A stretch of DNA of 64,000 bases from the NCBI RefSeq assembly GCF_000981035.1, contig NZ_LAYJ01000053.1:1-64000 (forward strand). Direction: 5' to 3'. This document shows positions 9,459-19,182 of the stretch, one piece after another (within the stretch, counting starts at the first letter, position 1; the number at the start of each line of letters is the position of its first letter). Both the position numbers and the translations under genes were made by a program. Under the pieces are notes generated by a model. It searched no databases and was not told the DNA's origin. It saw only the letters and a list, made by a program, of their open reading frames with translations. This DNA is from Christensenella hongkongensis. GTDB lineage: Bacteria; Bacillota; Clostridia; Christensenellales; Christensenellaceae.

Positions 9459-10727
9459 CTACAGAATTTCAAGTCCGCCCACGTGACGGATAAAAAGCAC
9501 ATGGCAGCGTCCGCTTCCGAGCGCCGCGTCCATTTTCTTCCGGAACGCATCTGCCATATCCGCAGGTACGAATGCCTGCACCGTACCCGCAAAGCCGCCG
9601 CCATGCACGCGGAAGGCCCCTTTTCCATCAAGGAATTCATCACACAGGGCAAGCGTTACCGCAAGCTCCTGATGTTTATCCGCCCCCGGCACGCTGACGT
9701 TTTGCAGGTACATAAACGACGACCTTCCGGATTCGTTTACAAGCGCCAAAAAGTCCTCAAACCGGTTCTCCTTAAGCGCCTTTGCCTCCAGGATCGCCCT
9801 TTCATTGTCATGGTAAAAATGGAACGCCCGAAGAACCGCCCGGTCTCCAAGCTTTTCCCTGACCGCAGGAAGCTCCTTTATAAAGTCTTCTCTGGGCACT
9901 TCCCTTAGCACCTTCTTGCCAAAATGTGCCGCAACCGCCTCCATCTCGCTGCGGATTGCCGCATATGCCGGCGTTAGACCGGCGTGGTCCGCACCGGAAT
10001 CTACAATGCACAGTGCGTGCCCATGAAAATCCGCATCGATCTTTTCCACAACAGGATTTTCCTTATCCATGAAATCAATCGCAATAACCCCGCCTGAAAT
10101 AGAAGCTGCCTGATCCATCAGGCCGCACGGCTTACCAAAATAAACGTTTTCCGCATACTGCCCGATCTGCGCCGTCTCGATCGGCGTTACGCTTCCCCCG
10201 CAAAACATATGATTCATCGTTACTCCAAGCCACATTTCATATGCCGCTGAGGAGGAAAGTCCGGAGCCGGAGAGCACATCTGACGAAACATATGCGTCAA
10301 ATCCACGGATTTCAAACCCACGCTTCTGCAGCTGGGCCGCCACCCCGCGTATCAGCTCTCCCGTCTTTCCCGCGTTTTCTTCATGCACCTTAAGATCATT
10401 AAGATCCACTGTACAAAGATCATATCCTTCCGAGAGGATGCGGATTTCATTGGTACCGTTTTCCGCCGCAACGCCAAGAGCGTCTACGTCTACGCTTGCG
10501 GCAAGCACGCATCCGTTCTGGTGGTCGGTGTGGTTCCCGCCGATCTCCGTCCTGCCGGGCGTACTGAAAATTCCCACCGCCGCCGGAGCGCCAAACAGTT
10601 CAGAAAAATTTTTCAATATCCGCAGATACCGTCCGCGCGCTTTTTCCACATCGCCATAGAGCGCTTCCAGCTTTTCATCGAGTTTTCCACTCTCGATTGT
10701 ACTTACCGCTTCATTCCATTCAGTCAT
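9459..10727 (-). CDS. galK: galactokinase
   Basis: A 422-aa GHMP-family kinase that phosphorylates galactose at C1. It has the galactokinase signature [15 protein letters not shown] near 60, the ATP motif [13 protein letters not shown] near 155 and the C-terminal [14 protein letters not shown]. Some 30 residues of N-terminal extension over E. coli GalK are seen, as in other clostridial forms. It is first in the gal operon and has its own promoter upstream; no gal regulator is adjacent. Confidence 0.95.
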   Translation of the reverse strand: MTEWNEAVSTIESGKLDEKLEALYGDVEKARGRYLRILKNFSELFGAPAAVGIFSTPGRTEIGGNHTDHQNGCVLAASVDVDALGVAAENGTNEIRILSEGYDLCTVDLNDLKVHEENAGKTGELIRGVAAQLQKRGFEIRGFDAYVSSDVLSGSGLSSSAAYEMWLGVTMNHMFCGGSVTPIETAQIGQYAENVYFGKPCGLMDQAASISGGVIAIDFMDKENPVVEKIDADFHGHALCIVDSGADHAGLTPAYAAIRSEMEAVAAHFGKKVLREVPREDFIKELPAVREKLGDRAVLRAFHFYHDNERAILEAKALKENRFEDFLALVNESGRSSFMYLQNVSVPGADKHQELAVTLALCDEFLDGKGAFRVHGGGFAGTVQAFVPADMADAFRKKMDAALGSGRCHVLFIRHVGGLEIL

Positions 10728-10860
10728 CTTTTTCCTACCTTTATCTCAAAAAATTAGTACCATTATATGAATATGCCTGCCGCGAAACAGGTGATTTCCA
10801 CTGAAAATATGCAGTCCCAAACGCTTTTCAAAAAAGCAGGCGTTCTGATTCTTTCATTTT

Positions 10861-10889
10861 ATGATAGAATATTTTAAGACCTCCGTCAA
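10861..10889 (-). promoter_or_regulatory. promoter of galKET
   Basis: On the minus strand TTGACG (10889-10884) lies 17 bp from TATCAT (10866-10861), leaving a leader of about 130 nt before galK. Confidence 0.5.
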
Positions 10890-10945
10890 GGAATACCATA
10901 CCCGCAATTAGCACGGCTTATAAGCACTTTGCTTCCGCCCAGTCA

Positions 10946-10985
10946 AAAACGTCCTCTGCCGCGGCGATGCGGCAAAGGACGTTTT
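10946..10985 (-). terminator. terminator of the sugar-acid operon
   Basis: A long stem beginning AAAACGTCCT/AGGACGTTTT with inner GCCGC/GCGGC pairing. On the minus strand a T-run follows, directly after the cyclase-family gene and before the gal promoter. Confidence 0.8.
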
Positions 10986-11002
10986 CGTATCGTTATCTTT
11001 TT

Positions 11003-11644
11003 TCAGTCAACCATTGCGACCGCGCGAATTGGCGAGCCGTCGCGGTCTTTGAGCCGGAGCGGAAGCGCAATCAGCGTAAACTCCTCCCCTGCCGCAAGCT
11101 CTTCCATGTTTGCAAGCCCTTCAATAATCAGTACATCGTTTCCGAGCATCGTTTCGTGGATATACTTCCAGTCTTTTCCGTTCGGAGTAGGCATGTCCAT
11201 TCCTACAAGCTTTGTTTTTTTCCGGGCAAACCATTCCGCCAGTTCCCGCGAAACAACCGGGAAATCATTGAAAAATTCATCCTTTGGAAATACTTTATCC
11301 CAGCCGGTATGCAAAAGCACCGCAAGCCCCGCTTCTATTTTGTCCGCGTAGGGTTCAATATCCGCCACTGTAATTGGCTCACCCGGCTTTTTTGCCGTCA
11401 GGTCTACTTTAAACGCGCGCGTCACACAGCGCTCGAGACTGATTTTGTCGATCGTCTGTCCGTCATAGAAAAAATGCCTTGGCGAATCAAAATGCGTTCC
11501 CTGATGGGTGGAAGTCGTCACACGTGAAAGATTATAACCAAGCGTGTCCAGATTACAGTGCCAGGAAATCGAAAGCTTCGGATCCATCGGCATGGTAGGA
11601 GCGCCATCGTACATTTCGGCGGTGAGGTCAATCAGCTTTGTCAT
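11003..11644 (-). CDS. cyclase-family metal hydrolase
   Basis: A 213-aa protein of the cyclase/kynurenine-formamidase fold (PF04199 type). The metal-binding signature THQGTHFDSPRHF is present near residue 55. ATG 11644 was chosen over the longer frame because GGAGG lies 8 nt before it. It is the last gene of the operon with two dehydrogenases, a mutarotase and a sugar transporter. In such a setting it could open a sugar lactone or cleave a diketo acid; that role is inferred from context, since family members act on amides, lactones or esters. Confidence 0.72.
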   Translation of the reverse strand: MTKLIDLTAEMYDGAPTMPMDPKLSISWHCNLDTLGYNLSRVTTSTHQGTHFDSPRHFFYDGQTIDKISLERCVTRAFKVDLTAKKPGEPITVADIEPYADKIEAGLAVLLHTGWDKVFPKDEFFNDFPVVSRELAEWFARKKTKLVGMDMPTPNGKDWKYIHETMLGNDVLIIEGLANMEELAAGEEFTLIALPLRLKDRDGSPIRAVAMVD

Positions 11645-11772
11645 ATCACTTGCCTCCTTACAGCAAATAAATGAAGCGTAGCGCATAGCGCAGATACAAT
11701 CATATGCGTTTGATTGCAGTTTTGATCAAATGTTGCCTTCGCATCCATTTGACAGGCTGCAACCATGTCCAA

Positions 11773-12570
11773 TCAATCGCTTCCTGCAAAATTAGAGTCC
11801 TTGCCAAGCCCTTCAGGCCCAAGGCTCAGATAGCCGCCTTCCACAGGAATATCGGCTGCAGTGATCGCGCTCGCGTCGTCGCTTAGGAGGAAGGCGACTG
11901 CGGACGCGATCTCTTCCGGCCGTTCCAGTCTCTGGAGCATGTGAAAATCTCCCCACATCTCTTCCGCCGTATCCCTGTCTCCGTTCGGCGCTGCTTTTTT
12001 CACTTCGTCCGTCCATACCCATCCGGGGCTGACGCAATTTACGCGGATTCCGGGCGCAAGGTCAAGCGCAGTGCAGCGCGTCAGCTGCTTCACCGCTCCC
12101 TTCGCCGCATTGTACGTCCAGCGCTCAGGCTGCGCGATGTGTCCGGATATGCTGGACATATTTACTATCGAACCGTTTTCCCTGCCACGCTGGCTGACAA
12201 ATTCCTGAATCATCGTCGCATAGGATACCGGGCCTGCTTCCATCGTATGCAGCCAGTCCTCGCGCGATGCGTTAAGTCCCTTTGCCGTGAATGGGAACGC
12301 GTTATTTACAAGATAATCGAGCGTTCCGAATTTTTTGATCGCCCCCGCGATCAAATCCTTGCAGAACTGCGGGTCCTTCATATCGCCCGCCATAAAATCA
12401 ACGTTATCAAATTTTTCTTTCAGTTCACTGAGCGTCTTTTCTCCTGTCTGTGCGTTCCTTCCGCAAAATAAAACGCTTACCTCTTCTTCGAGCAGCCTTT
12501 CCACACACGCGCGTCCGATTCCCCTTGAACCGCCCGTGACGATCGCCGCTTTTCCTTTTAAGCCTCTCAT
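11773..12570 (-). CDS. SDR-family dehydrogenase (first of two)
   Basis: A 265-aa short-chain dehydrogenase. It has the cofactor loop TGGSRGIGRA near residue 12, the NNA motif (LVNNAF), catalytic Ser in NMSSISG and the YNAAK catalytic pair near 160, then the C-terminal VEGGYLS. An Arg/Asn-rich second strand (FCGRNAQ) leaves NAD versus NADP open. A clear AGGAGG precedes the ATG. It sits between the binding-protein gene and the cyclase gene in the deoxysugar operon, so it likely oxidises a sugar or a sugar-acid intermediate. Confidence 0.8.
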   Translation of the reverse strand: MRGLKGKAAIVTGGSRGIGRACVERLLEEEVSVLFCGRNAQTGEKTLSELKEKFDNVDFMAGDMKDPQFCKDLIAGAIKKFGTLDYLVNNAFPFTAKGLNASREDWLHTMEAGPVSYATMIQEFVSQRGRENGSIVNMSSISGHIAQPERWTYNAAKGAVKQLTRCTALDLAPGIRVNCVSPGWVWTDEVKKAAPNGDRDTAEEMWGDFHMLQRLERPEEIASAVAFLLSDDASAITAADIPVEGGYLSLGPEGLGKDSNFAGSD

Positions 12571-12627
12571 TGGTTACCTCCTGCTCATTTTTCGTCCGGC
12601 AAACGCCGTATCACATACATTTTTTAT

Positions 12628-12653
12628 GGGGCGCCCTGTAAAAAGGGCGCCCC
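12628..12653 (-). promoter_or_regulatory. intercistronic hairpin
   Basis: A perfect 10-bp stem (GGGGCGCCCT with its complement, loop GTAAAA) between the binding-protein gene and the next dehydrogenase. No T-run follows on the minus strand. It therefore looks like an mRNA 3'-end stabiliser that would raise binding-protein levels, not a full terminator. Confidence 0.6.
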
Positions 12654-12688
12654 ACCATTTCATCTGATTCTTATTTTACCATATTGCT

Positions 12689-13813
12689 TTAGAACTGTGC
12701 CGCATATTCTTCGATATTGGATTTGTCATAAATCAGCGGCTCTTTCAGGGAAATGATCTGTCCATTGTCTGTGAAGGTGAACGTACCATAGTCCCCGGCT
12801 TCAAAGCTTGCGCCCGGCTCGATTGTGAGCGAACCATCCTTGAGCGCTACCGACATATAAACGCCAATATCGCCTTCCATCGGAGGATTCCACAGTGCAA
12901 ATTTTTCTACCGTGCCATCCAGGATGAATTCTTTCATTTCGGAAGGAAGTCCAAGGCCTGTCAGTTTTACTTTGTCGCCAACGCCTTTTGTCTGGATTAC
13001 CTTTGCCGCCGCTGCGATACCAACCGTCGTCGGAGCGATTACGCCCTTGAGGTCAGGATATTTTGCAAGCAGGGCTTCCATCTCTGTGGTGGATTTTTCC
13101 GGCTGGTCGTCGCCGTAAACAACCTCTACGAGTTTCATGTCCTTATATTTGTCATTCGTCTCGAGCAGGTTCTTCATGTCGTCGATCCATGTGTTCTGAT
13201 CCGGAGCGTCCGTCGTAGCGGAAAGAATCGCGAAGTCGCCCTTGAAATCGATCATATCTCCAAGCGTGTCGAGAAGCACGGTTCCTGTTGTAGTAAAGTC
13301 AACCGGCATAATCGCCGCGTCGCGATGATCTTCGCTTCCGGGAATGTCCTGATTGATAATCACAATCTTCGTTCCCGCTGCGCGCGCATCGTCAAACGTT
13401 CCATTGAGTGCGTCATTTGAGTTTGCCGCGATGAAAATAACGTCTGCGCCATTCTGTACGGCAGCTTCAACATACTCGATCTGCGAGGTCGCGCCCGCAT
13501 CCGCCGGGCCTGTCGTTGAGAATTCAACCTTATCTGCACCCAGCTTTTCAGCAGTTCTCTGGAATCCGAGAACAATGGATTCAAAATACGGATTTCCCTG
13601 ATTCTTAGGGATAAACACGACCTTTACCGGGCCGTCCGAGGAAGCGGGTTCACCTGATTCGGCAGTACCGCTGTCCGAAGATTCAGCAGGTGCCTTGGAT
13701 TCTTCTGCCGGAGCGCTGGATGTCGAAGACTCAGCCGCCGGAGCGCCGCAAGCCGCAAAAGCGAACAATGCAACGAGAACCACACATACGATTACTGTAA
13801 GTTTCTTTTTCAT
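12689..13813 (-). CDS. sugar ABC transporter substrate-binding lipoprotein
   Basis: A 374-aa periplasmic-binding-protein-like family 4 (ribose/rhamnose/autoinducer-2 type) lipoprotein. The signal peptide ends in a lipobox (FAFAAC) at about residue 21, followed by a Ser/Ala/Glu-rich linker to about 55. The mature part opens VKVVFIPKNQGNPYFESI and shows the ANSNDAL and IINQDIPGS segments common in RhaS/LsrB relatives. It is followed by a stabilising hairpin, and its permeases lie just upstream. The ligand is most likely a deoxysugar such as fucose or rhamnose, inferred from the mutarotase in the operon. Confidence 0.87.
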   Translation of the reverse strand: MKKKLTVIVCVVLVALFAFAACGAPAAESSTSSAPAEESKAPAESSDSGTAESGEPASSDGPVKVVFIPKNQGNPYFESIVLGFQRTAEKLGADKVEFSTTGPADAGATSQIEYVEAAVQNGADVIFIAANSNDALNGTFDDARAAGTKIVIINQDIPGSEDHRDAAIMPVDFTTTGTVLLDTLGDMIDFKGDFAILSATTDAPDQNTWIDDMKNLLETNDKYKDMKLVEVVYGDDQPEKSTTEMEALLAKYPDLKGVIAPTTVGIAAAAKVIQTKGVGDKVKLTGLGLPSEMKEFILDGTVEKFALWNPPMEGDIGVYMSVALKDGSLTIEPGASFEAGDYGTFTFTDNGQIISLKEPLIYDKSNIEEYAAQF

Positions 13814-13893
13814 TTTTTTCCTCCTGATTTTACCTTATTTTCCTTACTCTTACATCAGCGCATTTGCGCTGAAATCAATTTCAAATTAAATTT

Positions 13894-14892
13894 TCAACCC
13901 TTTTTGTCTTTGATCAACTGGGCGACATTGGGGATAACGATGGAGAGCAGGAGCAATACGCCCATTACAAACATCTGGTCCTGCGCCTTTACATTGGCTA
14001 CGATAAGCCCGGTTTTCAAAATTACCACGATGATAACGGCGAGGAAGGTGCCAAGGATGCTCCCTTTGCCGCCGTTGATGTCCGCTCCACCGAGCAGCAC
14101 CATAGTAACAATATCAAGCTCTCCTCCGTCTGCCATATCAAAACGTACCAGGAGCAGCCGCGACATGGTGAGGATGCCTGCAAGCCCTGCCATCAGGCCG
14201 GAAAAGCTGAACAGCAGGCATTTGATTTTTTTGGTGTTGACGCCGGAATATACCGCTGCGCGTTCATTGGTGCCGATTGCATATATTTTTCTGCCAATCG
14301 ACGTCTTGTGCAGGATGAAGAAGAATACCACCGCCATAATGATAAACAGCAGGATTGTTACGCCAAATACGGCGTTCCCGGCTTTAAACACCGGTATTTT
14401 CTCCACGCTGTTAAACCAGTCCGGAAATTTTCCAAGGCTTGCGTCGCCGATAAATATTTGCGATAGCCCACGGAATAACGACATCGTACCGATCGTAACG
14501 ATCATGGACGGCAAATTCGCATACGCGACCAATACGCCGTTAAACGTACCAAAGCCAAATGCGATTGCAAGGCCAATCACGCACGCAAGCCCCATATCCA
14601 TTCCTGCATGGAACATCATTGCCGTGAAGGTAGCCACGCACGCCATGATAGACGCTACCGAAAGGTCGATCTGCCCCGCGATAATAATGAGCGTCATTGT
14701 GAAGGCCACAAGGCCAAGCTCCATATACTTCGTAGACGATTTCAGGATATATGCCATATCGCGGAAACTCGGCGATAAAGCGGCTGCAACGATAATGACA
14801 AGGATAAGCAGTATGAAGGTAAACGTTTCGCGGCTTTTTACAACCGATTTCAATTTCATCTGCCGCACTGTTTGTGTATTACTCGCTTTCAT
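13894..14892 (-). CDS. sugar ABC transporter permease (second)
   Basis: A 332-aa integral membrane protein of the RbsC/RhaQ type (BPD_transp_2). It shows about 8-10 hydrophobic helices and the cytoplasmic loop with NERAAVYSGVN that contacts the ATPase. Its ATG directly abuts the TAA of the first permease gene, so the pair is translationally coupled. It forms a heterodimeric channel with that gene's product. Confidence 0.87.
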   Translation of the reverse strand: MKASNTQTVRQMKLKSVVKSRETFTFILLILVIIVAAALSPSFRDMAYILKSSTKYMELGLVAFTMTLIIIAGQIDLSVASIMACVATFTAMMFHAGMDMGLACVIGLAIAFGFGTFNGVLVAYANLPSMIVTIGTMSLFRGLSQIFIGDASLGKFPDWFNSVEKIPVFKAGNAVFGVTILLFIIMAVVFFFILHKTSIGRKIYAIGTNERAAVYSGVNTKKIKCLLFSFSGLMAGLAGILTMSRLLLVRFDMADGGELDIVTMVLLGGADINGGKGSILGTFLAVIIVVILKTGLIVANVKAQDQMFVMGVLLLLSIVIPNVAQLIKDKKG

Positions 14893-15921
14893 TTAACCGA
14901 CCTCCTTTTCAAGTTTCATTGACTTTCTCTTCTGTGCCGTCTGGACAGACATATCAACCAGAAGGGCGATTACAATGATAAGTCCGTAACAGAATTTTTG
15001 GAATGTACCGGGCATCCCGACCATGGCAAGCATCGTATTGACCGTTCCGAGCAGGATACAGCCAAGGAAGGTTCCAAGTACGGTTCCCGAGCCTCCCGAA
15101 ACGCTTACGCCACCGATGATTGTCGCTGAGATGACGACGAATTCAAGCCCGTCGCCGGTATTGGAAGGATTGACGTATCCATACCTTGCCGCATACATCA
15201 TTCCCGCTATCCCGCATAAAACGCCGGTGATCGAGAAGATGTTGAATACCACCTTTTTGTTGTTGATGCCCCTCAGGTGGGCTGCTTCAAAATTGGAGCC
15301 AACCGCATAGACCTCGCGCCCAAAATGCGTATACTTCAGGATAAAATAGAATGCCACTGCAATTCCAACCGCGATCCATACGATCCACGGAATGATAAAG
15401 TTCCCGATTTTCAACCCTTCCGTTACAAATACGGAAAGCCCGCTGGGAAGCTCGTATCCTGTAATCTGCTTGCCATCCGCAAAAATGAAAGTCAATCCGC
15501 GGAATGCGTTCATCGTACCAAGCGTAACGATGATTGCCGGTATTTTCAGGTAGGAGATCAAAAATCCATTGAAGGCCCCGCACAGATAGCCGACACCCAT
15601 TGAAACGAGGAAGCCCAGCCAGATCGGAATATTGAAATCGCGGAACAAAATCCCGGCAACCATTGCCGATACCGCCACAATCGCCCCAACTGAAAGGTCA
15701 ATATTTCGTGTGATAATGATCATCATCATGCCGACCGATACGGTCAGGATAAGCGGAGTCCATAACAGTATGCTGTTCATAACCTCCGGAAAACGGTCTG
15801 CGCCAAACAATTCAGGCTTTGCAACCGCCACCGCTATAAAAATAACCGCGATGATAATCAGCGTAACCCGCTCCTTGACTCCGATCGGAAAGTTGCCTTT
15901 TTTCTTGATTGTATCGTTCAT
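14893..15921 (-). CDS. sugar ABC transporter permease (first)
   Basis: A 342-aa membrane permease of the same family, with about 9-10 hydrophobic segments and the coupling-loop sequence NFEAAHLRGIN. AGGAGG precedes the ATG, which overlaps the stop of the ATPase gene by 4 bp. Two non-identical permeases are typical of rhamnose and autoinducer-2 importers and less so of ribose importers, which supports a deoxysugar-type system. Confidence 0.87.
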   Translation of the reverse strand: MNDTIKKKGNFPIGVKERVTLIIIAVIFIAVAVAKPELFGADRFPEVMNSILLWTPLILTVSVGMMMIIITRNIDLSVGAIVAVSAMVAGILFRDFNIPIWLGFLVSMGVGYLCGAFNGFLISYLKIPAIIVTLGTMNAFRGLTFIFADGKQITGYELPSGLSVFVTEGLKIGNFIIPWIVWIAVGIAVAFYFILKYTHFGREVYAVGSNFEAAHLRGINNKKVVFNIFSITGVLCGIAGMMYAARYGYVNPSNTGDGLEFVVISATIIGGVSVSGGSGTVLGTFLGCILLGTVNTMLAMVGMPGTFQKFCYGLIIVIALLVDMSVQTAQKRKSMKLEKEVG

Positions 15922-17441
15922 TGCACTGCCTCCTTCCGGATATTCTTACGCGTTGAAGCCGCTGTCATGATCTTTGCGCTGTCAAGCTCGTTGCGCTCCA
16001 TTTCTCCTGTCACATGGCCTTCGCACATCACGTACACCCTGTCGGAAAGCTGCAATATCTCCTGCATCTCGGAAGAGATCATCAGGATCGCCTTGCCCTG
16101 CTTCGCGAGCTCGCTGATCAGCTTATATACCTCGGCCTTTGCGCCTACGTCAATTCCCCTTGTCGGTTCGTCCAAGATCAGGATGTCAGGCTCTGTCAGC
16201 AGCCATTTTGCAATGACAACCTTTTGCTGGTTCCCGCCCGAAAGCTCCGATACCGGCTGGTTCGCATCGCGCATCTTCACCTTCAGGTAATCGGAATATT
16301 GGCTTACCAGCTCGTTTTCTTCTTTTGTATTGACAAACGATCCCTTGCTGATTTTCTTCAAAATTGCAAACGTCATATTTTGTTTGATACTGAACGGAAG
16401 GATCAGCCCTGTCTGCGCCCTATCTTCCGAAACCATTGCCACGCCTTTGTTCATGGAATCGATCGCATTTTTGATCTCGACTGTTTCTCCATTGATTTTG
16501 ATCGTTCCTCTCACCGCAGGCTCCGTACCGAAGATTGCCGATGCAACCTCGCTGCGTCCCGCACCCACGAGGCCCGCCATTCCGACGATTTCGCCGCGCC
16601 GCACCTTGATGCTTACGTCCTGGTACTTGCCCGGATAGGTAAGCCCTTCCGTTTCAAGAAGCACTTCGCCAATCTCGGTTTCTTCCTTCACGATCAGTTC
16701 CTTAAAGGTTCTGCCGACCATCATCTGTACGAGCTTATCCTGGTCTACATCCTTCTTAAAGCATTCTCCAACAAGCTCTCCGTCGCGCAAGACCGTAATC
16801 CTGTCGCTGATTTCCATGATCTCTTCCAAACGGTGCCCGATAAATACGATGCCCTTGCCCTGCTTTTTCAGGCGTTCCACAATATCAAACAGTGATTTCA
16901 CCTCGCCATGGGAAAGCGCAGCAGTCGGCTCGTCCATGATAATTACCTTTGCGTTCTGTGAAAGCGCGCTTGTAATCTCGATCATTTGCTGGTCCGCAAT
17001 CGTCATCCCGCGCACAGGATCTTTTGCTCCCATATGTACTTCAAGCGACTTCAAAAGTTCATCCGCCTGTTTGTATTTTTCCTTCCAGTTGATCGTCATC
17101 TTCCCTTCGCCGCGTGTATGTCCAAGATAAATGTTCTCCGTTACATTCAAATCCTGGAAAGTAAGCGGCTCCTGATGGATGAGCGCAACGCCTGCCTCAC
17201 GTGCGTCATGAGGAGTTTTAAACGATGCCGGTTGCCCGTTTATGCTGATCTCTCCGGATGTTGGCGTATAAACGCCGCTTATAATTTTCATCAGCGTCGA
17301 TTTCCCGGCTCCGTTTTCACCGATCAGGGCGTGTACTTCGCCCGGGTAGATATTAAAATCCACATCCTTAAGCACAACGACTCCGCTGAACGATTTGACA
17401 ATGTTTTTTGCGCTTATAATCGGATTCAATCCTTCTGCCAT
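15918..17441 (-). CDS. sugar ABC transporter ATP-binding protein
   Basis: A 507-aa double-ATPase of the RbsA/MglA/RhaT class. The first cassette has GENGAGKST near 40 and EPTAAL near 165; the second has the degenerate GLVGAGRSE near 290, then LSGGNQQKV and LDEPTRGID near 400, as is usual for the second site of this class. It energises import through the two permeases encoded downstream and shares a 4-bp ATGA overlap with the first. Confidence 0.92.
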   Translation of the reverse strand: MAEGLNPIISAKNIVKSFSGVVVLKDVDFNIYPGEVHALIGENGAGKSTLMKIISGVYTPTSGEISINGQPASFKTPHDAREAGVALIHQEPLTFQDLNVTENIYLGHTRGEGKMTINWKEKYKQADELLKSLEVHMGAKDPVRGMTIADQQMIEITSALSQNAKVIIMDEPTAALSHGEVKSLFDIVERLKKQGKGIVFIGHRLEEIMEISDRITVLRDGELVGECFKKDVDQDKLVQMMVGRTFKELIVKEETEIGEVLLETEGLTYPGKYQDVSIKVRRGEIVGMAGLVGAGRSEVASAIFGTEPAVRGTIKINGETVEIKNAIDSMNKGVAMVSEDRAQTGLILPFSIKQNMTFAILKKISKGSFVNTKEENELVSQYSDYLKVKMRDANQPVSELSGGNQQKVVIAKWLLTEPDILILDEPTRGIDVGAKAEVYKLISELAKQGKAILMISSEMQEILQLSDRVYVMCEGHVTGEMERNELDSAKIMTAASTRKNIRKEAVQ

Positions 17442-17499
17442 TGCATTATCTCCTTTTCCCTGTTATTTCTTTCGGAAATACCATTACATTTCCGCTGTC

Positions 17500-18240
17500 T
17501 TACCACATTGATATTCCGCCATTGACGTCGATGCACGCGCCGGTTACATACCGCGAAAGGTCAGACGCCGCAAACAGCGTCGCATCCGCTACCTCCTCCG
17601 GCGTTCCGATCCGCTGCAACGGAACCGTCTGCGGATCATAGCCAAATTCCGTTGTCATATCGGTAGCGATCAGCCCCGGCGCAACGCTGTTTACCGTAAT
17701 ATTGTACTCAGCAGCGGCCTTGGCAAGCGATTTTGTCAGGTTAAGAAGCCCGCCCTTTGACGCCGCATAATCGATTCCGATCGTAAGGCCTCCGGATTTT
17801 CCAGCCTGAGATGCCATGTTGATGATCCTTCCGTATTTACGGCCCTTCATCATTTTGAGCGCCTCACGTGAGAACAGGAATGCTGCGCGCAAATTAACGT
17901 TCATGGTAAGATCCCAGCTTTGCGTTGTAATATCCTGCATATCGATAATTCTGCCAATGCCCGCACAGTTGAGCAGGATATCAAGATTTTCCTGATACTT
18001 TTTAAATTCCGTAAACACCTTTGAAATTTCTTCTTCGTTTACAACATTTGTTTTGACCGCTATGCAGCGCGTCCCAAATTCCTTCGTAATCTCGTCCGCC
18101 CGCGCCTGCCCCTCTTCAATGTTGAGATCGGCAATCAATATAAATGACGCGCCCTCCTCGGCAAACCTTCTGGCACACGCGGCCCCAATTCCGCCTGCGC
18201 CTCCTGTAACAATCGCTGTCTTGTCTTTCAGTAGTTTCAT
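17500..18240 (-). CDS. SDR-family dehydrogenase (second of two)
   Basis: A 246-aa short-chain dehydrogenase with TGGAGGIGAA at residue 12, an acidic second strand (IADLN) that favours NAD, NCAG, NMASQAGKSG and YAASKGG with the Tyr-Lys pair near 157. The C-terminus is the common DVNGG segment. It is the second gene of the operon after the mutarotase, the position expected for a sugar 1-dehydrogenase such as L-fucose dehydrogenase. A clear GGAGG precedes the start. Confidence 0.82.
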   Translation of the reverse strand: MKLLKDKTAIVTGGAGGIGAACARRFAEEGASFILIADLNIEEGQARADEITKEFGTRCIAVKTNVVNEEEISKVFTEFKKYQENLDILLNCAGIGRIIDMQDITTQSWDLTMNVNLRAAFLFSREALKMMKGRKYGRIINMASQAGKSGGLTIGIDYAASKGGLLNLTKSLAKAAAEYNITVNSVAPGLIATDMTTEFGYDPQTVPLQRIGTPEEVADATLFAASDLSRYVTGACIDVNGGISMW

Positions 18241-18516
18241 GTGCTTCCTCCATCTTCAATTAATGAACTCCAACTCATCAAATTGAAAAAACAAACAATA
18301 AATTACTCCTTTTTTGAGAATATAAATACAATGGCGTTGTAGGGAAACGCCAGCCCGGGCCCACCCATTTCCTGTAGCATGGAAACAACCGGTGGCACGC
18401 GTTGTACGCACAAAAATGTTTCCTGCAACTATTCTTGCGCAGCCATTTGTTAAACTGCAATAAGGCGCATATTAATCAAGCTTAAAAGTAAATAGAAAAT
18501 TGTGTAAAAGTTATGC

Positions 18517-18831
18517 TTATTCCAGATAGAACGCCTCATGTAAATACTGGATGCCGCTATCGATCGCGCCGTCAAAATCCGTATCGATCATCTTTGTGGT
18601 GATGGCATTCCAGCGCTTGCAGTCTTCATTGTTGTTCACATAATCAAAAGAAGCCTGTGCGTCGTCGCTCTCAAACACATAGATAAACTGACAACCGTTT
18701 TGAAAAATAGAATAATTACGAAAACCTGCATCGTGATGCGCTTTCATAATTTCCGGCCACGGATGCGCGTGCATCTCAAGGTATTCGTCAAGACATTCCG
18801 GTTTAATATTCCATGTCCAAGCATACTTCAT
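18517..18831 (-). CDS. L-rhamnose/L-fucose mutarotase-like protein
   Basis: A 104-aa dimeric alpha/beta-barrel protein of the RhaM (DUF718) family, which interconverts sugar anomers. Recognisable parts are the N-terminal YAWTWNIKPECLDEYLEMHA with the catalytic His, and HDAGFRNYSIF. ATG 18831 behind GGGTGGG is preferred to an upstream TTG. It is the first gene of the operon and diverges from the GntR regulator. Homologues act on rhamnose or fucose; which one applies here cannot be read from sequence. The 276 bp to the next gene shows no clear feature. Confidence 0.8.
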   Translation of the reverse strand: MKYAWTWNIKPECLDEYLEMHAHPWPEIMKAHHDAGFRNYSIFQNGCQFIYVFESDDAQASFDYVNNNEDCKRWNAITTKMIDTDFDGAIDSGIQYLHEAFYLE

Positions 18832-19061
18832 AATTGATCCCACCCTTTTCAATCGTTTTGTTTGCTGTTTGCTTAAATCCCTTTATTATTTATATGGCTT
18901 TTTTGGCTGCCCTATCGTTAAATTTTGCTCGTATTGTCAACTGTCAACATTTATAAGGCGTAAACGACAATCCTCTGATTAATTTAGCATAGATAAATTC
19001 ATTTTCATTTTGTAACTGAGTTTTTTGGAGTTCGAATTGCTTACTGTTTTTTGTTAACATT

Positions 19062-19090
19062 ATTATACGTCGTGATTTTCCAAAAAGCAA
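19062..19090 (-). promoter_or_regulatory. candidate promoter of the deoxysugar operon
   Basis: On the minus strand TTGCTT (19090-19085) and a perfect TATAAT (19067-19062) are 17 bp apart. This would leave a leader of roughly 225 nt before the mutarotase. Two TTGACA hexamers nearer the gene (18935-18947) lack a good -10. Confidence 0.4.
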
Positions 19091-19131
19091 GCCCATTTTA
19101 AAAGTTTTATTTTTCACAAAGATTTTTAACG

Positions 19132-19154
19132 TTTCAAAATACTACATTTTGAAA
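19132..19154. promoter_or_regulatory. candidate operator 1 (inverted repeat)
   Basis: Perfect 9-bp arms TTTCAAAAT and ATTTTGAAA separated by 5 bp, placed between the two divergent promoters. It is a likely regulator binding site. Confidence 0.5.
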
Positions 19155-19167
19155 TGTTATTGAAATC

Positions 19168-19180
19168 AAATACTGTATTT
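19168..19180. promoter_or_regulatory. candidate operator 2 (GntR-like palindrome)
   Basis: The perfect 6-1-6 palindrome AAATACTGTATTT ends 2 bp before the -35 box of the regulator gene. Its TAC/GTA core resembles operators of FCD-type GntR proteins, so autoregulation is plausible. Confidence 0.5.
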
Positions 19181-19182
19181 TG

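Noticed and set aside
8329-9486. 385-aa forward frame opposite galE
   Set aside because: It is the antisense shadow of galE. Its composition (Arg/Ile/His-rich) fits no protein family.
13904-14896. 330-aa forward frame opposite the sugar permease gene
   Set aside because: It is the antisense shadow of a well-supported permease gene with a strong ribosome binding site. Its translation has no domain.
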